Below are positions 8,680 to 17,085 of a stretch of 64,000 nucleotides of DNA, in pieces. Position 1 is the stretch's first letter; each line of letters opens with the position of its first letter. The notes below the pieces were generated by a model. It did no database searches and was not told the DNA's origin. It saw nothing but the letters and a program-made list of their open reading frames with translations. A program made the position numbers and the translations under genes. The stretch is taken from positions 62,001 to 126,000 of the forward strand of contig LNEK01000035.1 of the NCBI GenBank assembly GCA_001464425.1. Reading direction: 5' to 3'. Source of the DNA: Alphaproteobacteria bacterium Ga0077535 (lineage in GTDB: Bacteria > Pseudomonadota > Alphaproteobacteria > Caulobacterales > Aquidulcibacteraceae).

Positions 8680-9590
8680 GCATCGCCCGCGCCGCTGAGA
8701 TTTTGCGCGCCGGCGGACTCGTCGTGTTTCCGACCGAGACGGTTTACGGGCTGGGCGCGGATGCGGCGAACCCTCATGCGGTGGCGCGCATCTATGAGGC
8801 CAAGGGCCGGCCGCAGTTTAATCCGCTGATCGCGCACGTGCCGGGGCTGGCTGAGGCCGAAACGCACGCAGAGCTGCCCGAGAACGCGCGCAAGCTGGCG
8901 GCGGCGTTCTGGCCGGGCCCGTTCACGATCGTAGCGCGGCGTCGCGCGGAGAGCAGTGTGGCGGAATTGGCATGCGCTGGGCTGGCGACGATTGCGCTGC
9001 GGGCGCCGTCGCATCCGATGGCGCGCGAACTGCTGGCGGCGTTTGGAGGGCCGATCGTAGCGCCGAGCGCCAATCGCTCAGGGCATGTGAGCGCGACGAC
9101 GGCGCAGCATGCGGCCAAAGATTTGGGCGGCCGCGTCGATCTCGTGCTCGACGGCGGGCCGTGTGAGATCGGACTCGAGTCGACGATCGTCGCGGTCGCG
9201 GATGACGGCGGCGTCACGTTGCTGCGGCCCGGCGCGATCTCGCGCGCCGAGATCGAGGCGCTGGTCGGGCCGATTGAGTCGGCGCATAGCGGCGCGATCC
9301 AGGCGCCCGGCATGATGGAGAGCCATTACGCGCCGCGCGCGCAGCTGCGGCTTGATGCGGACGAGGCGCGGCCGGGCGAAGCGTATCTGTCCTTCGGCGC
9401 GGCGCCGCCAATCGGTGGCGAGACATTGTCTGCGACAGGCGACCTCGTTGAGGCCGCCGCCAATCTCTATGCCGCGCTGCGGGCGCTCGATGCGACTGGC
9501 GCCGCTGTGATCGCGGTCGCGCCGATTCCTGGCGAGGGATTGGGCGAAGCGATTCGTGATCGGTTATCGCGCGCCGCGGCGCCGCGCTGA
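8676..9590 (+). CDS. L-threonylcarbamoyladenylate synthase (Sua5/TsaC family)
   Basis: A 304-residue protein that makes threonylcarbamoyl-AMP from Thr, bicarbonate and ATP for the t6A37 modification of ANN-decoding tRNAs. The YrdC domain shows FPTETVYGLGADA near the N-terminus, KGRPQFNPLI and APSANRSGHVSATT. The extra C-terminal part (after about residue 205, with GMMESHYAPRA) is the Sua5 extension, which separates it from the short TsaC form. It is translationally coupled to the b561-YceI gene, a link that looks positional only. Confidence 0.93.
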   Translation: MSIARAAEILRAGGLVVFPTETVYGLGADAANPHAVARIYEAKGRPQFNPLIAHVPGLAEAETHAELPENARKLAAAFWPGPFTIVARRRAESSVAELACAGLATIALRAPSHPMARELLAAFGGPIVAPSANRSGHVSATTAQHAAKDLGGRVDLVLDGGPCEIGLESTIVAVADDGGVTLLRPGAISRAEIEALVGPIESAHSGAIQAPGMMESHYAPRAQLRLDADEARPGEAYLSFGAAPPIGGETLSATGDLVEAAANLYAALRALDATGAAVIAVAPIPGEGLGEAIRDRLSRAAAPR

Positions 9591-9596
9591 GCTTCA

Positions 9597-9699
9597 CTTG
9601 GACCGCCGGCGTCCTCGCCGGCGTAATGGCCGGCGCGATGCACACCCCCTTCCGCGTTTGAGCGCCTAGAAGCGCCGGCGAGGACGCCAGCGGTCCAAG
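9597..9699. repeat. Palindromic intergenic repeat, copy A
   Basis: Two 27-base arms (9597-9623 and 9673-9699) are inverted copies of each other with one mismatch, separated by 49 bases. The core is GGACCGCCGGCGTCCTCGCC. The same arms recur at 54555-54649 and 59885-59970, with an eroded copy near 55250-55329, so this is a dispersed repeat family and not a gene-specific terminator. Confidence 0.85.
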
Positions 9700-9727
9700 G
9701 ATAACGAGGTGTGCTATCGATTGGCGC

Positions 9728-11128
9728 ATGAACACGACCGATCTCGTCGCCAAACTGACTGCCCGCCTCGGCCCCAAGGGGGTTTTGACCGAAGCGGATG
9801 CGCTTTCGCCCTATCTTACTGAGTGGCGTGGGAAATTTTCGGGACAAACCCCGGTCGCTGCGCTGCCCGCAAGCACCGAAGAAGTGGCCGACGTGGTGCG
9901 TATCTGCGTTGAAGCGGGCGCTTCAATCACGACTCAGGGCGGCAACACCGGTTTGGTTGGCGGCCAGATCCCGGATGGTGAAGTGCTGGTTTCGCTGAAG
10001 CGCATGAACCGCATCCGCGCCATCGATGCCCACAACGACTCACTCATCGCAGAGGCCGGATGCGTGCTGACCAGCGTGCAACAAGCGGCCGCCGATTCGG
10101 ATCGACTCTTCCCTTTGAGCCTCGCGAGCGAGGGCAGCGCGACAATAGGTGGACTGATTTCCACAAATGCAGGGGGCGTGCATGTGCTGCGTTACGGAAT
10201 GATGCGTGAGCTCGTGCTCGGCATCGAAGCGGTGCTGCCGGACGGTCGCGTGCTCAACGGACTGAAGGCGCTCCGGAAGGACAACACCGGCTACGACCTG
10301 AAGCAGCTGTTCATCGGCGCCGAGGGAACGTTGGGCATCGTGACCGCCGCGACCCTGAAGCTCGTGCCACGCCCGCGCGCCCGCGAGACCGTCCTGCTTG
10401 GGGTTGCCGAAGCGCGCCAAGCGCTCGCCTTGCTGCACCGCGTCAAGGCGATGACCGGGGCGGTCTCGGCGTTCGAAGTGATGAACCGGCTCTCGGTCGA
10501 GTGCGTGGTCAAGAACGTCCCCGGCAGCCGCGATCCGATGCCCGAGGCGCAGCTCATGGTGCTGATCGAGTTTGAAGCGGCGCATGCCGAAGGCCTGCGC
10601 GATGCAGTGGAAGCGGCGCTCGCCGCGGCGCTGGAAGCAGACGAAGCGCAAACCGCGCTGATTGCGGAAAACGCAGGCCAGGCAAGGGATTTCTGGCATG
10701 TGCGCGAAGCCATATCGGCTGGCCACAAGCCCGAAGGCGCGCAGGTGAACCACGATGTCAGCGTGCCAGTTTCGCAGACGCCGGAGTTCTTGACGCGCGC
10801 TGACGCGGCGATGGAAGCGCGCTGCCCAGGCGCGCGCATCGTCGCCTTCGGACACATGGGTGATGGCAACTTCCACTACACCGCGATGCAGCCGCGCGGC
10901 ATGGACGCCGCCCTCTTCCCAGGCGCCGCCCTAACCCAAACGGTCTATGAGATCGCAACTGCACTCGGCGGCTCGATCTCGGCTGAGCACGGCATCGGAG
11001 TCGCGCGCAAAGCCGACCTCGTGCGCTTCAAGGATGCCGAATCGATTGCGCTCATGCGCACGCTGAAGCGCGCACTCGACCCGATGAACGTGATGAATCC
11101 GCGCGCGCTGCTCACAACAGAAGTGTAG
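9728..11128 (+). CDS. FAD-binding D-2-hydroxyacid dehydrogenase (GlcD/D2HGDH-like)
   Basis: A 466-residue flavoprotein of the vanillyl-alcohol-oxidase fold. The FAD-binding half shows TQGGNTGLVGGQIPDGEVL (near residue 70) and SEGSATIGGLISTNAGG (near 140). The C-terminal half carries the catalytic GHMGDGNFHY (near 380) and SAEHGIGVARK. These motifs fit D-2-hydroxyglutarate, D-lactate or glycolate dehydrogenases; the single-protein form without glcE/glcF neighbours favours D-2-hydroxyglutarate dehydrogenase, which recycles the SerA side product. The substrate is inferred. Confidence 0.9.
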   Translation: MNTTDLVAKLTARLGPKGVLTEADALSPYLTEWRGKFSGQTPVAALPASTEEVADVVRICVEAGASITTQGGNTGLVGGQIPDGEVLVSLKRMNRIRAIDAHNDSLIAEAGCVLTSVQQAAADSDRLFPLSLASEGSATIGGLISTNAGGVHVLRYGMMRELVLGIEAVLPDGRVLNGLKALRKDNTGYDLKQLFIGAEGTLGIVTAATLKLVPRPRARETVLLGVAEARQALALLHRVKAMTGAVSAFEVMNRLSVECVVKNVPGSRDPMPEAQLMVLIEFEAAHAEGLRDAVEAALAAALEADEAQTALIAENAGQARDFWHVREAISAGHKPEGAQVNHDVSVPVSQTPEFLTRADAAMEARCPGARIVAFGHMGDGNFHYTAMQPRGMDAALFPGAALTQTVYEIATALGGSISAEHGIGVARKADLVRFKDAESIALMRTLKRALDPMNVMNPRALLTTEV

Positions 11129-11173
11129 CGAAACGATCCGTGCATCACGCGCGTTACACGTCACGTGATGTGC

Positions 11174-11205
11174 GAGTCGCTGTTGCAGATTCATCGCGCT
11201 GAATC
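11174..11205. promoter_or_regulatory. Three clustered GANTC sites upstream of the histone-like gene
   Basis: GAGTC at 11174, GATTC at 11188 and GAATC at 11201 lie within 32 bases, about 80-110 bases before the start of the small basic protein. The last two form an inverted repeat (AGATTC/GAATCT). They are candidate CcrM methylation sites in a promoter. Confidence 0.45.
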
Positions 11206-11286
11206 TTTTCGCTAGCGAATGTGCTTGCGCATGACATATTGAAGACGTACTGCGGCTGCGTTGCCGTAAGCAAAAGGAGCCAGGGC

Positions 11287-11445
11287 ATGGCTAAGAAAGC
11301 AAAGAAGGCGGCCAAGAAGGTCGCGAAAAAGGCGAAGGCCAAGAAGGCCACTCGCAAGACTGCAACCAAGAAGGCCGCCAAGAAGGCGCCGCGCAAGACC
11401 GCTGCCAAGAAGAAGGCGAAGCGTGCGAAGAAGGCAGCCCGGTAA
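11287..11445 (+). CDS. Histone H1-like Lys/Ala-rich DNA-binding protein
   Basis: A 52-residue, very basic protein made almost wholly of Lys, Ala, Arg and Thr in KKA/KKAAK repeats (MAKKAKKAAKKVAKKAK onward). This matches bacterial H1-like peptides that bind and compact DNA without sequence specificity. I chose ATG 11287 because AAAAGGAGCC is just upstream and the basic repeat begins at once. It stands alone, with its own promoter region and a strong downstream terminator. Confidence 0.8.
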   Translation: MAKKAKKAAKKVAKKAKAKKATRKTATKKAAKKAPRKTAAKKKAKRAKKAAR

Positions 11446-11766
11446 CGGCGCCTTCGAGTGCTCGGTGAACGGGCGCTCAAACGAACAAGGACGAATGTCC
11501 AATCGATGCGCGGCGCGAGAGCGTCGCGCATCTTTGTTTTTGCCGCACGCATGACGCGCGAGCGCCCAGATTTTTCCAAATAGTTCCAAAAATTTAGATC
11601 GCGACGCGCGCGTGCCGCCTTTGACGGGCTCAGGCTGACGCTTTTGCTGCTGCAGAAGCGCTCCGCGGCTCTTTCGGAGCGCGTCGAAGCACGGAGACAA
11701 GCGCCCGCCGACGATTGAGACTGCGCACGCGCGCTGCCTGCAGCGAATCGCCTGGAGAAAACCGAC
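11446..11766. other. Intergenic stretch, 321 bases
   Basis: Apart from the terminator at 11505-11541, this stretch holds an AT-rich patch near 11570-11600 (TTTTTCCAAATAGTTCCAAAA and following) that may contain the NUDIX promoter. No gene or RNA was recognised. Confidence 0.5.
11505..11541 (+). terminator. Intrinsic terminator after the histone-like gene
   Basis: GATGCGCGGCG (11505-11515) pairs with CGTCGCGCATC (11522-11532) through a six-base loop with one G-U pair, followed by TTTGTTTTT. Confidence 0.8.
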
Positions 11767-12213
11767 GTGACCGAACCCCGCCGACCGATTCCTGCCGTCG
11801 GCGTCGTCTGCCTGCGGGGCGATCAAGTCTTATTGGTCCGCCGGGGGCAGCCGCCGATGGAGAATCGCTGGTCACTGCCTGGCGGGCGCATCGAATGGGG
11901 CGAACGCGCCGCCGATGCGGCTTTGCGCGAACTCAAGGAAGAGACCAGCTGCAGAGGCGAGATTGTCGGACTGATCGATGTAGTCGACGGACTGATGCGC
12001 AGCAGCGAGGCGGCGCCGGACGATCCGCCATGGGCGCACTACGTGCTCGTCGACTACGCCGTGCGCTGGACAACCGGTGAGCCAATCGCCGGTGATGACG
12101 CGCGCGAGGCGCGCTTCTTTGCACCCGATGAGGTGGAGAGCCTCGGGCTTTGGTCCGAGACGCTACGCATCATCGAGGCGGGTCGCCGCCTGCTTGCGCG
12201 CGGCGGAAGTTGA
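11767..12213 (+). CDS. NUDIX hydrolase
   Basis: A 148-residue protein with the full Nudix box near residues 38-60: GGRIEWGE, seven residues, then RELKEETS, giving the metal-binding REUxEE core. It starts with GTG. Such enzymes hydrolyse nucleoside diphosphates linked to another group; the ADP-ribose/NADH-like subgroup is plausible from the short single-domain form, but the substrate is not shown. Its 3' end overlaps the convergent membrane-protein gene by 44 bases. Confidence 0.88.
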   Translation: MTEPRRPIPAVGVVCLRGDQVLLVRRGQPPMENRWSLPGGRIEWGERAADAALRELKEETSCRGEIVGLIDVVDGLMRSSEAAPDDPPWAHYVLVDYAVRWTTGEPIAGDDAREARFFAPDEVESLGLWSETLRIIEAGRRLLARGGS

Positions 12214-12856
12214 AGTTCGGCATCTGCCCGCGCGCCTCAGCGACATCGAACGCGGTCTTCACCAGCGCCATCACCACGAGGCCGGCCACCGGTTCATCGA
12301 GCGCCAACAGCAAGAAGGCGCCGAAGATGATGGTGATGTGCAGGATGATGATGCGCGGGTACGGCGCGCCCATCAGAGACAAGGGATCGGTCTTGGCGAG
12401 GTCGCCGCGCACAATAGCTAGTATGAGTATGAGTATCTGCCAGAGCACAATGGAGGCGAGGCCGTAGCGCAAGCCTGGCAGAGTCTCGAATAACGCCCGC
12501 GCTGTAGCGACGAGGTCGAGCGAAGCGCCGCCCAGCTCATGATCGCCGAACATCCCGACGACGAAGCTGCCGTGCCCGAAGCAAAAGATGCCATAGTGCA
12601 CGGTGAAGAACGCGCAGAAGAAGAGAACGCCCCACGGGTTCATCTCGCGCGCGACGATGCCGGAGATGGCCATACTGATCAGAGTGCGCACGCCGATGAC
12701 GACGTTCTCGAGCCAATAGAGAAAGATGAGCGCGAACGCGCTCCAGCCCCAGAACGCGACGCCGATCAGCGGAATAAGGTTAAGCGCAATCGCGGCGATG
12801 ACCTGCCATCCGCCAGCGAATGGAACTTTCAACGCTCCGGTGCGCTCAATGGTCAT
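12170..12856 (-). CDS. DUF6498-like multi-pass membrane protein
   Basis: A 228-residue membrane protein with about six hydrophobic segments. It contains YWLENVVIGVRTL near residue 45, FFTVHYGIFCFGHG near 85 and a C-terminal TAFDVAEAR, features I associate with DUF6498. The function is unknown. I chose ATG 12856 (MTIERTG) because the first hydrophobic helix follows; the longer form from 12898 adds a basic stretch that looks non-coding. Tail-to-tail overlap with the NUDIX gene. Confidence 0.7.
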   Translation of the reverse strand: MTIERTGALKVPFAGGWQVIAAIALNLIPLIGVAFWGWSAFALIFLYWLENVVIGVRTLISMAISGIVAREMNPWGVLFFCAFFTVHYGIFCFGHGSFVVGMFGDHELGGASLDLVATARALFETLPGLRYGLASIVLWQILILILAIVRGDLAKTDPLSLMGAPYPRIIILHITIIFGAFLLLALDEPVAGLVVMALVKTAFDVAEARGQMPNFNFRRAQAGGDPPR

Positions 12857-12938
12857 GCGGTTCGCCCCCAAGGCTTGCGCGCGGGCAAGCCGACCCAATC
12901 TGCTCTAAGACTAATATCGAACCCGGGGAATTTTTGTC

Positions 12939-13151
12939 ATGTCGGACGAGCGAAGCACTGAACGCGCGGCGGAGGCTGCCGCGGACGCCGCGGGCGAGGC
13001 TTACGCCGCCGCGGAAGAAGCGATCAAGGACGGCCTCGACGAAGCCAATCGCTTTCTCCAGCGCCAACTTGACGAGCGGCCATTAACCGTAGCCGCGACT
13101 GCACTTGGCGTTGGGCTGGTGCTCGGCCTGCTGTTGAGCCGCAAATCATGA
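12939..13151 (+). CDS. DUF883/ElaB-like inner-membrane-anchored protein
   Basis: A 70-residue protein with an acidic, Ala-rich amphipathic N-terminal half, the DUF883-style segment RQLDERPLTVAATALGVGLVLG and a C-terminal membrane helix ending LLLSRKS. Relatives (ElaB, YqjD) anchor to the inner membrane by their C-terminus and bind ribosomes in stationary phase. It overlaps the next gene by four bases, repeating the yqjD-yqjE pairing known from enterobacteria. Confidence 0.75.
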   Translation: MSDERSTERAAEAAADAAGEAYAAAEEAIKDGLDEANRFLQRQLDERPLTVAATALGVGLVLGLLLSRKS

Positions 13152-13525
13152 TGGACCGTGTCGTCGCCACCGCCGCCGCCGCAGCCGCCGCTGTGCTCAT
13201 CGTATTCGCGTGCGGGTTTGCCGTTTACGCGCTGCTCGAACCGACTATCGGCCCGGCGGGCGCGGCGGGAAGCGTGGCTATGGTAGCCGGTTTAGGGCTC
13301 ATCATCTTCGCGCTCGTGCTCGAGCACCGAGCGCGCAAACGCGAAGCAGAAGCTGCTCTCGCCCGGGCACAAGCCGCAGAGGAAGCGCAGTTCACACTCG
13401 GCGACATCGCGCGCGACCGGCCACTGGTCACGCTGGCGGTCACTGCGGTCACCAGCCTGATCGCGGCGCGCAATCCCAGCCTGGTGCGCGAACTGGTCGG
13501 CTTCGTCGCCCGTTTCCGGCGCTGA
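13148..13525 (+). CDS. YqjE/holin-like two-helix membrane protein
   Basis: A 125-residue protein with two membrane helices (about residues 8-30 and 38-60), a charged helical stretch (HRARKREAEAALARAQAAEEAQ) and a second weakly hydrophobic region. Size and position after a DUF883 protein recall the YqjE/phage-holin-3-like group, but the match is by layout more than by motif. The ATG overlaps the previous stop, and another ATG follows directly. Confidence 0.6.
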   Translation: MMDRVVATAAAAAAAVLIVFACGFAVYALLEPTIGPAGAAGSVAMVAGLGLIIFALVLEHRARKREAEAALARAQAAEEAQFTLGDIARDRPLVTLAVTAVTSLIAARNPSLVRELVGFVARFRR

Positions 13526-13608
13526 CGCAGCGGCACGAGCCGCCTTCGTAGCTTTACACCGCGCCTTTCAGCGGCGATTCTCCGTCCACAAAGAGGGGGG
13601 AGATAAAG

Positions 13609-14826
13609 ATGAGGCTCATCGCAGCCGTCGCCGCGGCGACATTGATCATGGCCGGCGCCGCCGACGCGCGCACCTGGCGCATCCGCCCAGGCCCGGAGGC
13701 CGAGCAGCAATTGCAGACGGCCCTGATCGAAGCGCGACCGGGCGATACGGTGCAGCTTGGCCGCGGACGCATTGAGCTGACAGCCGGGCTTTCGCTGGAT
13801 GTGGACCGCGTCACTATTCGCGGCGATGGCGAAGACCGCTCCATCCTCTCTTTCAACGGCCAGCGCCGCGGGGCTGAAGGCCTGCTGATCACCTCCGACG
13901 ATGTCACGCTGCGCGGTTTCGCGGTTGAGAACGCGCGGGGCGATGCGATCAAGGCGCGCGATTGCAACGGCATCACCATCCGCGAAGTGCGGGTGGAATG
14001 GACGCGCGGTCCGAACCCGGAGAACGGGGCGTACGGCCTCTACCCCGTGAATTGCGACAACGTGCTGATCGAGCGCTCGATCGCGCGCGGCGCCTCGGAC
14101 GCCGGCATTTATGTCGGCCAGTCGCGCAACATTATCGTTCGCGACAATCTGGCGGAGTTCAACGTCGCCGGCATCGAGATCGAAAACAGCTTCAACGCCG
14201 ACGTCTTCGGCAACACGGCGACGCGCAACACCGGAGGCATCCTGGTGTTCGACCTTCCAGGCCTGCCGCAAAAGGGCGGCCACTCGGTGCGCGTCTTCCG
14301 CAACACCATCGTCAACAACGACACGCCGAACTTTGCCCCGGCCGGCAATATCGTCGCCGGCGTGCCGACGGGCACCGGGGTGCTGATCATGGCCAACCGC
14401 AATGTCCACGTGTTCGAGAACGAGATCGGCGATAACGGCACGGTGAACGTGCTGATCAGCGCCTATCGCAACGCATTCGATGACGCAGAATACAACCCGC
14501 TCGCCCGCGACATCGTCATTCGCGACAATGCATTCGGCAACACAGGCTTTGCACCGGCCGGCGATCTCGCGGCGCTGGCCCAGCTCGGCGTGCCGATCCC
14601 GGACGTGCTTTGGGACGGGGCGACGATGTATTCCGTAGGCGGCACGCCGCGCATGGAGACAGTGCGGATCGTGGTGCAGGACAATACGTCGACGCGGACG
14701 GGGCAAAGCTCGTTTCTGTCGCTCGGCATGCCGGTCGCCGGCTCGCCGCTGACGGAAGCGCAACCAAGCCCGACGCCGCCGCCGCTGCTGGCGGTCGAAG
14801 AGCCGGACGCGGTGCGGATTCGGTGA
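13609..14826 (+). CDS. Exported parallel beta-helix repeat protein
   Basis: A 405-residue protein with a signal peptide (MRLIAAVAAATLIMAGAADA). Its repeating short strands and turns are those of a right-handed parallel beta-helix, with Asn/Asp ladders such as GDGEDRSILSF, NIIVRDNLAEFNVAGIEI and NVHVFENEIGDNG. From memory it fits the beta-helix family (TIGR03805) whose members sit beside a diheme cytochrome (TIGR03806), as they do here with a one-base overlap. A role on periplasmic polysaccharide is only a guess from the fold. Confidence 0.85.
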   Translation: MRLIAAVAAATLIMAGAADARTWRIRPGPEAEQQLQTALIEARPGDTVQLGRGRIELTAGLSLDVDRVTIRGDGEDRSILSFNGQRRGAEGLLITSDDVTLRGFAVENARGDAIKARDCNGITIREVRVEWTRGPNPENGAYGLYPVNCDNVLIERSIARGASDAGIYVGQSRNIIVRDNLAEFNVAGIEIENSFNADVFGNTATRNTGGILVFDLPGLPQKGGHSVRVFRNTIVNNDTPNFAPAGNIVAGVPTGTGVLIMANRNVHVFENEIGDNGTVNVLISAYRNAFDDAEYNPLARDIVIRDNAFGNTGFAPAGDLAALAQLGVPIPDVLWDGATMYSVGGTPRMETVRIVVQDNTSTRTGQSSFLSLGMPVAGSPLTEAQPSPTPPPLLAVEEPDAVRIR

Positions 14827-15920
14827 TGCGACTCCTTATGGAGCGCTTCATTCTGCTGGCGGCGTTCGCACTCGCCTCGCTGATGACGTCCGCCACCGCG
14901 CAAGCGCCGCAACCCGTGAACGATCGCGCGATCCTGGCGGAGCGGCCGCCGGCGTTGCTCTCAGAGTATCGCCTCTTCCGCGATGCTGGCGCGCGCAGTC
15001 CGAATGGACGCGTGACTCCATACGACCTGAACACGGCGCTCTACTCGGATGGGGCGCTGAAGTTTCGCTACGTCTACATCCCGCAGGGCGCGCAGGCGCG
15101 GTACAATGCAGAGGGTGTCTTCGAGTTTCCGGTCGGCACGGTGCTGGTGAAGACGTTCGCATTCGCGGCGGACATGCGAACGCCGGCGGAGAATGTGCGC
15201 TTCATCGAGACACGGTTGCTGATTCGGCGAGCCGAGGGCTGGGTGGCGTATCCTTATGTTTGGAACGAAGCGCAGACGGAGGCGCGCTACTCGCCGATCG
15301 GCGCCGATGTGCCGGTGAGCTTCACGGATGAAGATGGCGACGCCATCGCGCTCGATTGGGCCGTGCCGAACCGCAATCAGTGCAAGGCTTGCCACGATCG
15401 CGACGGGGATTTGACACCGATCGGACCGAGCGCGCGCAATCTGCTGCGTGACTTCGCCTACCCCACAGGGGCCGAGAACCAAATTGCACATTGGAACCGC
15501 GCCGGCATCCTCGGATCGCTACCGGCGCGCGAGGTACTGCCGGTGCCACGTGCATACGATCCCACGAGCGGCTCAGTGAACGATCGCGCGCGCGCCTATC
15601 TCGATGTGAATTGCGCGCACTGCCATAATCCGCAGGGTCCGGGGCATACGTCGGGGCTGGATCTTTCGTGGAGCCAGACCGATCCGGCTTTGTGGGGCGT
15701 GCTGAAGCGGCCGGTGGCGGCGGGGCGTGCGTCGGGCGGATTTGAATTTGCGATCGAGCCGGGGCATCCGGAGCGCTCGATCCTGGTGCATCGCATGCAA
15801 TCGACCGATCCCGGCGTGATGATGCCGGAGCTTGGCCGTCAATTGGTGGATGAGCGCGGCGTCGAACTCATGCGCGAATGGATCGCCGCGATGGACCGCG
15901 ACGGCCGCACGCCGCAGTGA
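14826..15920 (+). CDS. Exported diheme c-type cytochrome (HNE_0200/SO2930-like)
   Basis: A 364-residue periplasmic protein with a signal peptide (LLAAFALASLMTSATAQA) and two haem-c attachment motifs: CKACH near residue 193 and CAHCH near 265. It also carries the family-like segments TPYDLNTALYSDGALK and FPVGTVLVKTFAF. The family name (first noted in Hyphomonas neptunium) and its pairing with a beta-helix protein are recalled. Start ATG 14826 shares a base with the previous stop. A role in oxidising a substrate handled by the beta-helix protein is an inference. Confidence 0.88.
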   Translation: MRLLMERFILLAAFALASLMTSATAQAPQPVNDRAILAERPPALLSEYRLFRDAGARSPNGRVTPYDLNTALYSDGALKFRYVYIPQGAQARYNAEGVFEFPVGTVLVKTFAFAADMRTPAENVRFIETRLLIRRAEGWVAYPYVWNEAQTEARYSPIGADVPVSFTDEDGDAIALDWAVPNRNQCKACHDRDGDLTPIGPSARNLLRDFAYPTGAENQIAHWNRAGILGSLPAREVLPVPRAYDPTSGSVNDRARAYLDVNCAHCHNPQGPGHTSGLDLSWSQTDPALWGVLKRPVAAGRASGGFEFAIEPGHPERSILVHRMQSTDPGVMMPELGRQLVDERGVELMREWIAAMDRDGRTPQ

Positions 15921-16510
15921 GCGACACGCTCGCCGAAATCACCGCGCTCGCCGCGCAGTTCACCGACAAGGAACCGGCCGACATCGCGCCTTCGGCGCGC
16001 CTCTATGCCGATCTCGGCCTCACTGGCGACGATGCGCATGGGCTGATGGCCGTGTTCGCGGATCAATTCAAAGTTGATATGAGCGGCTTCGTGTGGCTGC
16101 GCTTCTTCGATGACGAGGGCGCGGATTTCGTCGGGCCGGCGCTGGTGCTAGCGGCGCGGCTCATCAGCACGCGCTTCGACGAACGCTGGACGGCGGTGCT
16201 GGCCGCCGAACGCGAAATCACGCTCGCGCATCTTGCCAAGGTCGCCGATCGCGGCGCTTGGTTCGATCCGCCGCCCGGGCCCACGCGGCCGCGCCAATCG
16301 CCGCTGGCGCTGCCGCTCTCGCTCCTCATGCTGACGGCGACCGTGTTCTTGGCCTTGGTCGGCGCCATCGGCTGCTGGGGCTATTTTACCGGCCAGCTTG
16401 GCGGCGTGAATGTACTTACGGCGTTCGGGCTTGCCGCGATGGCGCTGCTGCCGCTCTTCCTGGCGTGGTCAAGCGTCCGCGGCATCCGCAGGAAGCTCGC
16501 GTCCGCTTGA
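15917..16510 (+). CDS. DUF1493-like (ACP-fold) protein with C-terminal membrane helices
   Basis: A 197-residue protein starting at GTG 15917, which overlaps the diheme cytochrome stop (GTGA). Residues 1-75 resemble DUF1493, an acyl-carrier-protein-like domain (ARLYADLGLTGDDAHGLMAVF, then VDMSGFVWLRFF). Where a true ACP has the DSL serine for phosphopantetheine, this protein has Gly-Asp-Asp, so it should not carry the cofactor. Two membrane helices lie at about 135-160 and 170-190, and the protein ends in a basic tail. The function is unknown; coupling suggests a link to the beta-helix/cytochrome pair. Confidence 0.65.
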   Translation: MSDTLAEITALAAQFTDKEPADIAPSARLYADLGLTGDDAHGLMAVFADQFKVDMSGFVWLRFFDDEGADFVGPALVLAARLISTRFDERWTAVLAAEREITLAHLAKVADRGAWFDPPPGPTRPRQSPLALPLSLLMLTATVFLALVGAIGCWGYFTGQLGGVNVLTAFGLAAMALLPLFLAWSSVRGIRRKLASA

Positions 16511-16525
16511 CTACACGCGCCGAGA

Positions 16526-16960
16526 TCAGTGCATCCAACTCGTATCGATCATGCCCACTGCGATCGCCGCATGAAACGCCAGCGCCATCAGCACGAGCGA
16601 ACCAAGTACGAAGATCAAGAATCGGATCGGAATGAAATTCACCGTGGCTTGCAGCAGCGAGTGTACCACGCGGATCACGACGTAGAGCCACGCCAGGCCA
16701 ATATTGATGTCGTTGGCCTGATCCAGGAACTGGAGCGCAAAGCAGAGCGCGTAGAACAGCGTCGGCTGCTCCATCAGGTGATTGTAGTTGTTGGCGACGT
16801 TGGCGCTGGGCAGCGCTTCCATCGCGGCCTTGGTGGCTTGGCCGGGCTTGAGCTTCGCCTTCGACATCGCCGGGATGCGCGTGGCGTAGAGCCAGATCAG
16901 CATGATCAGCGACCAAATCACCAGCGCAACGACCGGCGCGATCATTCCGTGTTCGTACAT
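16526..16960 (-). CDS. MAPEG family membrane protein
   Basis: A 144-residue protein with four hydrophobic helices, the ANNYNHLMEQPTLFYALCF segment after the first loop and a RVVHSLLQATVNFIPIRFL segment, which together mark the MAPEG superfamily (membrane-associated eicosanoid and glutathione metabolism). Bacterial members are mostly of unknown substrate. Its stop faces the DUF1493-like gene 15 bases away. Confidence 0.85.
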   Translation of the reverse strand: MYEHGMIAPVVALVIWSLIMLIWLYATRIPAMSKAKLKPGQATKAAMEALPSANVANNYNHLMEQPTLFYALCFALQFLDQANDINIGLAWLYVVIRVVHSLLQATVNFIPIRFLIFVLGSLVLMALAFHAAIAVGMIDTSWMH

Positions 16961-17085
16961 GTTGTTTTCCTCCCCTGGCGGCGATCATCTGCCGGGTTCG
17001 GCGCGCCCACAAGCCTCCCCTAACGCGAGCGGGCTTGGCGCAATGCGCGCGTCCCCCTAGTTTCCGCCGCGAAGCGAGGGGACCT

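Noticed and set aside
13225-14763. A 512-codon open frame opposite the beta-helix gene
   Set aside because: Composition is typical antisense sequence (His/Arg/Asp-rich), and the plus-strand gene has a signal peptide and repeats.
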